From Bdellovibrio bacteriovorus HD100 (GTDB lineage Bacteria > Bdellovibrionota > Bdellovibrionia > Bdellovibrionales > Bdellovibrionaceae), in contig NC_005363.1 of NCBI RefSeq assembly GCF_000196175.1, positions 992,001 to 1,056,000 of the forward strand: a stretch of DNA of 64,000 bases, read 5' to 3'. Position 1 is the stretch's first letter; each line of letters starts with the position of its first letter. The notes beneath the pieces were generated by a model, which saw only the letters and a list, made by a program, of their open reading frames with translations, was not told the DNA's origin and ran no database searches. This document shows positions 60,995-64,000 of this stretch, in pieces. A program made the translations under genes and the position numbers.

Positions 60995-62805
60995 CAGTTA
61001 ACCTTGATCTTCTTTAAAGTAGGGGCTCGCACATTGGACTTGTCCGGAACCAGCAGTTTTCGGGCCGGGCCGGATTGGCTGTTTCTTCCATAGGTGTCGA
61101 CAGCTGTCAGTTCCACTTCATATTCACCCGGCAAAAGATTTTTTAATGCCGTGGAGTTTTGCATGTATTTGCTGCGTTTGAGTTCCTTGCCATCTTTGCG
61201 AATGGTCAGCCAGTATTCCTTCGCACCTTCCACCGCGTTCCAGGTCAGCTGCGTGCGGCCGTCCATAGAAGCCTGCAAAGTTCCTTCGGCTGGCGTGAAA
61301 CTTGGAGCTTCCAGCAATGGCAGGGGACTGACAGTCAGAATCTGCGAACTTGTTGTGCCCAGAACTTTGCCGTCTTTATTCAAAGCCTCAATAGAGGCGA
61401 TGTAACGGCCTGGTTTTGCGACAGGAGCCTGGACTTGTGTGTTTTGAACTTCTTTGACGTCAAAGCTTTGCGCCAGGGCCGGGTCTTCTTCTTCAGTGTG
61501 ATACTTCACACGCCAAGCAGACACATTTTCAGATTTGTCCACCTTCCAGGAAAGTCCCAGGCGTGGTTTTTCAACATAGTACTGAACCATGTCTTTTTCA
61601 GGCATGGTAAAGTTGATCTGCACGGGGACGAACTCCACTTTTGCATTCACCTGGCTGGCGGGTTTGATCGTGAACTTTTGAACTTTGCCCAGAGAAGGTT
61701 TTTCCGTATCCAGGAAGTATGTGGTCATGCGCCAGTAATAGGAGCCTGCCTTCAGACCCCGGGCCGTGAAAGAGTCTTCCTTGGTGAAGGTGTTGGTGGA
61801 GATTTTGTTTTTCAACTGGTCATCCGCCCACAGTTCCAAAGTCATCTGGCGGGTGTCCTCACCCATTTGCCATTTGAATGGCATGTCGTAAGGTGTCTGC
61901 ATGGCAGGCACTTCCGCATCCGCTGTCGGGAAAACCATGGTCGGCGCATAGCGGGCCAGGACTTCTGTTTTGTAAATAGCACTTTCGGCAGCCACCGACC
62001 CTTGCGGATTTGTCGCTACAAGTTTCCAGTAGTGACGGCCGAAGGGCAGTGAAGCCATAAGTTGATTTGTATTTGGAGCGGCCTTCAGCAGCGGTTTCAG
62101 CTGTTTTCGGCTGGGGCCGACCCACAACGTGACGTTGGAGTTGGCCGGGAACCCCTGCCATTGGAATGGCACCGATTCCGGGTTTTCAGCATCCATGGCC
62201 ACCGGCTTTTGTGGCAGTGGAGTCAGGATTTTAACTTCTTCACGGGTGGTCAGGTCTTTGCTTTGACCGTCAGAACCTTTGATGGACGCTTTACCTTCCA
62301 GAACCTGAACGTCGACAGAATCTCCGCGGCCTTTGGAAAGACTTGCGGAAGCCTGGGACAGATCGACTTTACCGTTGGCAGAGTTCAGCACCAGTCCCGG
62401 GGCATCGCCTTCGGCGGTGCCGGTTTTGGCGTTAACGAACAAACTACCTTCCATCAAATCCAGGGCGATTTCGCCTTCGGACTTTTTGATCACAATCAGT
62501 GATTCCGGCTCCAGATCCAGATAGCGATCCGAACCCACAAACTGGATGCGCACTTCGCCTCGCTCACTGGTACGGATGGCTTCACCGTTGTACAAAGGCT
62601 CACCAGTGTTGACGAGCTGCCATAATAGACGGGATGCCGGGCGGCGCTGAATGTCTTCAACGACTTTTCCGACGTAGGCCAGCGGTTTTTCATTGGAATT
62701 GGAGGAATGTGTGTCAGCTGTGGACTGATACCAGAACCACGTCGCAGCAAAAACGGATGACGAGCTTAATGCGGCGATAAGCAGACGTTTCCACTGTTTT
62801 TTCAT
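60994..62805 (-). CDS. FecR-domain periplasmic protein with fibronectin-like repeats
   Basis: 603 aa from ATG 62805, with a strong GAGGAGGAAT ribosome site. An N-terminal membrane anchor or signal (KRLLIAALSSSSVFAATWFW), then a FecR domain (about 55-190, ERGEVRIQF, LDLEPESLIVI, LMEGSLFVNAKTG). Several Fn3-like repeats follow (FQWQGFPANSNVTLWV, LTWNAVEGAKEYWLTI). FecR proteins normally pass outer-membrane signals to a sigma factor; here the operon instead encodes a barrel and a cyclase. Confidence 0.88.
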   Translation of the reverse strand: MKKQWKRLLIAALSSSSVFAATWFWYQSTADTHSSNSNEKPLAYVGKVVEDIQRRPASRLLWQLVNTGEPLYNGEAIRTSERGEVRIQFVGSDRYLDLEPESLIVIKKSEGEIALDLMEGSLFVNAKTGTAEGDAPGLVLNSANGKVDLSQASASLSKGRGDSVDVQVLEGKASIKGSDGQSKDLTTREEVKILTPLPQKPVAMDAENPESVPFQWQGFPANSNVTLWVGPSRKQLKPLLKAAPNTNQLMASLPFGRHYWKLVATNPQGSVAAESAIYKTEVLARYAPTMVFPTADAEVPAMQTPYDMPFKWQMGEDTRQMTLELWADDQLKNKISTNTFTKEDSFTARGLKAGSYYWRMTTYFLDTEKPSLGKVQKFTIKPASQVNAKVEFVPVQINFTMPEKDMVQYYVEKPRLGLSWKVDKSENVSAWRVKYHTEEEDPALAQSFDVKEVQNTQVQAPVAKPGRYIASIEALNKDGKVLGTTSSQILTVSPLPLLEAPSFTPAEGTLQASMDGRTQLTWNAVEGAKEYWLTIRKDGKELKRSKYMQNSTALKNLLPGEYEVELTAVDTYGRNSQSGPARKLLVPDKSNVRAPTLKKIKVN

Positions 62806-62951
62806 CGATTCCTCCTCATGCTTTTTTCGGAGTAAATGTCTCACTATTAAAGGGAGCTAAAGTCTAGGTCCGCCGTTTGGGCGATGGAATTATGGAATCA
62901 AAATCAAATTCCCGTTGGACCGGTCTGGAAGATGGTCTAGAGTCTTGCGGT

Positions 62952-63428
62952 ATGGATAACAATAAGAACTACATCACCCCCGAAGGTCTGGCTAAGTTGA
63001 AGGCGGAATATCACGCGTTGATGCACGTGGAGCGGCCTAAATTGGTAGAGGTTGTGGCGTGGGCGGCCAGCAACGGGGATCGTTCAGAAAACGCGGATTA
63101 TCAGTATGGCAAACGTCGTTTGCGTGAAATCGACCGTCGTGTGCATTTTTTGACCAAACGAATCGAAGATGCTGAGCTCGTGGATCCAAAACAAATGAAA
63201 GGCACGACCGTGCTTTTCAGTGCCACAGTCACACTGGTTAATGAAGACGGTGATGAAGTGGTGTATCAGATCGTCGGCGAAGATGAGTTTGATCCGAAAG
63301 CGGGCAAGATTTCCTGGAAGTCTCCTGTGGCGCGTGCGCTTCTTGGAAAAAAGTTGGGAGATGAGGTGCGAATCATCAAACCTGCAGGCGAAGAGTTCGT
63401 TACTATCGAGAACGTAGAGTTTAAGTAA
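62952..63428 (+). CDS. greB: Transcription elongation factor GreB
   Basis: 158 aa. Rescues backtracked RNA polymerase by stimulating transcript cleavage. The coiled-coil tip has the acidic pair region of GreB type (NGDRSENADYQYGKRRLREIDRRV, in part) and the C-terminal domain SPVARALLGKKLGDEV. ATG 62952 gives the family start; ATG 62892 is an alternative that would add 20 residues. Divergent from the FecR operon. Confidence 0.93.
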   Translation: MDNNKNYITPEGLAKLKAEYHALMHVERPKLVEVVAWAASNGDRSENADYQYGKRRLREIDRRVHFLTKRIEDAELVDPKQMKGTTVLFSATVTLVNEDGDEVVYQIVGEDEFDPKAGKISWKSPVARALLGKKLGDEVRIIKPAGEEFVTIENVEFK

Positions 63429-63464
63429 ATTTTACAGTTGTCTTTGTCTGTACATTTTTGCACA

Positions 63465-63486
63465 CTCCTGCGCATAGCAGGGGGAG
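63465..63486 (+). promoter_or_regulatory. Hairpin over ribosome site of last gene
   Basis: CTCCTGC (63465-63471) can pair with GCAGG..GAG (63477-63486, two bulged Gs), covering GGGGGAG before the ATG at 63489. Confidence 0.35.
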
Positions 63487-63488
63487 CT

Positions 63489-63998
63489 ATGAAGTTCATC
63501 ACTAAAGTCAGTATTTATCTTTTCGCCTTCGTCGTTGTTTTCGCTCACGTTGAAACAGTTGAAGCCAAACGCCGCAACAATCATGAGGAATCCTGGGAAA
63601 AAAATCGCCAGAGTGAAGACTCTAGTTACGAGTCGGGCGCATTTTTGGATGAATCTGCCAGTGATTCCGATCTGGTACGGGCGGTGAATGAGCGCCGTCG
63701 TGAGGACTTTGTGGAGGGGGGCCGTCTGACAGTTGTAAAAATCCTGCCGGACGACAACAGTGGACTGGAGCATCAAAAGTGGGTGGTTCGTCTTTCCAAT
63801 GGCGAGCTTATGCAGGCTGTGTATAATCTGGATATGTGCCCACGTGTTCCTTTGAATGTTGGCGACGTAATCGCCATGGGTGGGCAGTTTATTTGGACCA
63901 ACAAAGGTGGACTGCTGCACTGGCTTCACCACGATCCCCGCGGCAGACGCCCGGATGGATATGTGTACGTGAACGGGCAGTACTACTGTAAGGAGTAG
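63489..63998 (+). CDS. Secreted DUF3465-like protein
   Basis: 169 aa from ATG 63489 (GGGGAG upstream; the frame opens at 63438). Signal peptide MKFITKVSIYLFAFVVVFAH through VEA. A charged Ser/Glu-rich region, then an OB-like domain in its last 90 residues with GGRLTVVKILPDD, VGDVIAMGGQF and HWLHHDPRGRRPDGYV, which resemble DUF3465. Function of the family is not known to me. Only two bases follow its stop in the window. Confidence 0.82.
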   Translation: MKFITKVSIYLFAFVVVFAHVETVEAKRRNNHEESWEKNRQSEDSSYESGAFLDESASDSDLVRAVNERRREDFVEGGRLTVVKILPDDNSGLEHQKWVVRLSNGELMQAVYNLDMCPRVPLNVGDVIAMGGQFIWTNKGGLLHWLHHDPRGRRPDGYVYVNGQYYCKE

Positions 63999-64000
63999 AC

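Noticed and set aside
1..64000. CRISPR arrays, tRNA or rRNA genes, prophage or transposase genes
   Set aside because: No regularly spaced direct repeats with unique spacers, no cloverleaf with a CCA-type acceptor that I could find, and no integrase, capsid or transposase motif in any plausible reading frame.

Overview
The window looks like chromosomal DNA of a Bdellovibrio-type predatory bacterium. This is inferred from the mix of ordinary Gram-negative housekeeping genes at roughly 50% GC with an unusually dense set of secreted proteins: lipoproteins, two HExxH metalloproteases, paired M16 peptidases, an L,D-transpeptidase, orphan solute-binding proteins, beta-barrels, a chemoreceptor and many signal-peptide proteins that I do not recognise. 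Genes are tightly packed, often coupled by 1-4 nt overlaps, and several convergent pairs share 4 nt at their stop codons. I see no rRNA, tRNA, CRISPR, prophage or transposase.

Layout. 1-2222: two tandem secreted proteins sharing a beta-rich module, one with five regularly spaced tyrosine/asparagine repeats and one with a glycine zipper. 2370-5454: glycolytic operon gapA-pgk-tpiA, with a dispersed palindromic element between pgk and tpiA. 5458-14801: mixed region with asnS, threonine ammonia-lyase, a secreted CHAP/NlpC-like protein, an exported MsrA, an orphan solute-binding protein and a shrunken HyuA/HyuB pair. 14897-24617: hisC-cmk, a second copy of the palindromic element, rpsA, then sppA, a HIT protein and a rhomboid protease. 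24689-31166: small secreted proteins, an iron-type binding protein without a transporter, an L,D-transpeptidase, an isolated fliL with a candidate sigma-28 promoter, and an M16 pair (one catalytic, one not). 31244-40881: LysR regulator, dCache chemoreceptor with a hairpin over its ribosome binding site, and a run of secreted proteins and metalloproteases.

40882-41146 is a GC-rich, hairpin-rich stretch without a convincing gene. 41147-44008 is the nrdR-nusB-(two unknowns)-ppsR operon on the minus strand. 44156-50383 holds beta-barrel proteins, an RNA m5C methyltransferase, an abundant-looking secreted protein, lgt with an internal insertion, and a repeat-rich intergenic region. 50470-54723 is hisS divergent from a four-gene zinc-type system (DUF3299, DUF2796/ZrgA-like, ABC ATPase, FtsX-like permease). 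54786-62805 is lipoproteins plus a three-gene operon: a FecR-domain periplasmic protein, a fibronectin-like/outer-membrane barrel protein and a membrane-bound class III adenylate cyclase. This operon reads as a candidate envelope-to-cAMP signalling system. The window ends with greB and a DUF3465-like secreted protein.

The leads I would follow first are the FecR-barrel-cyclase operon, the SYNSxxYN repeat protein, the hairpin covering the chemoreceptor start site, the terminator embedded in a signal-peptide coding region, and the families of dispersed palindromic or tandem repeats.
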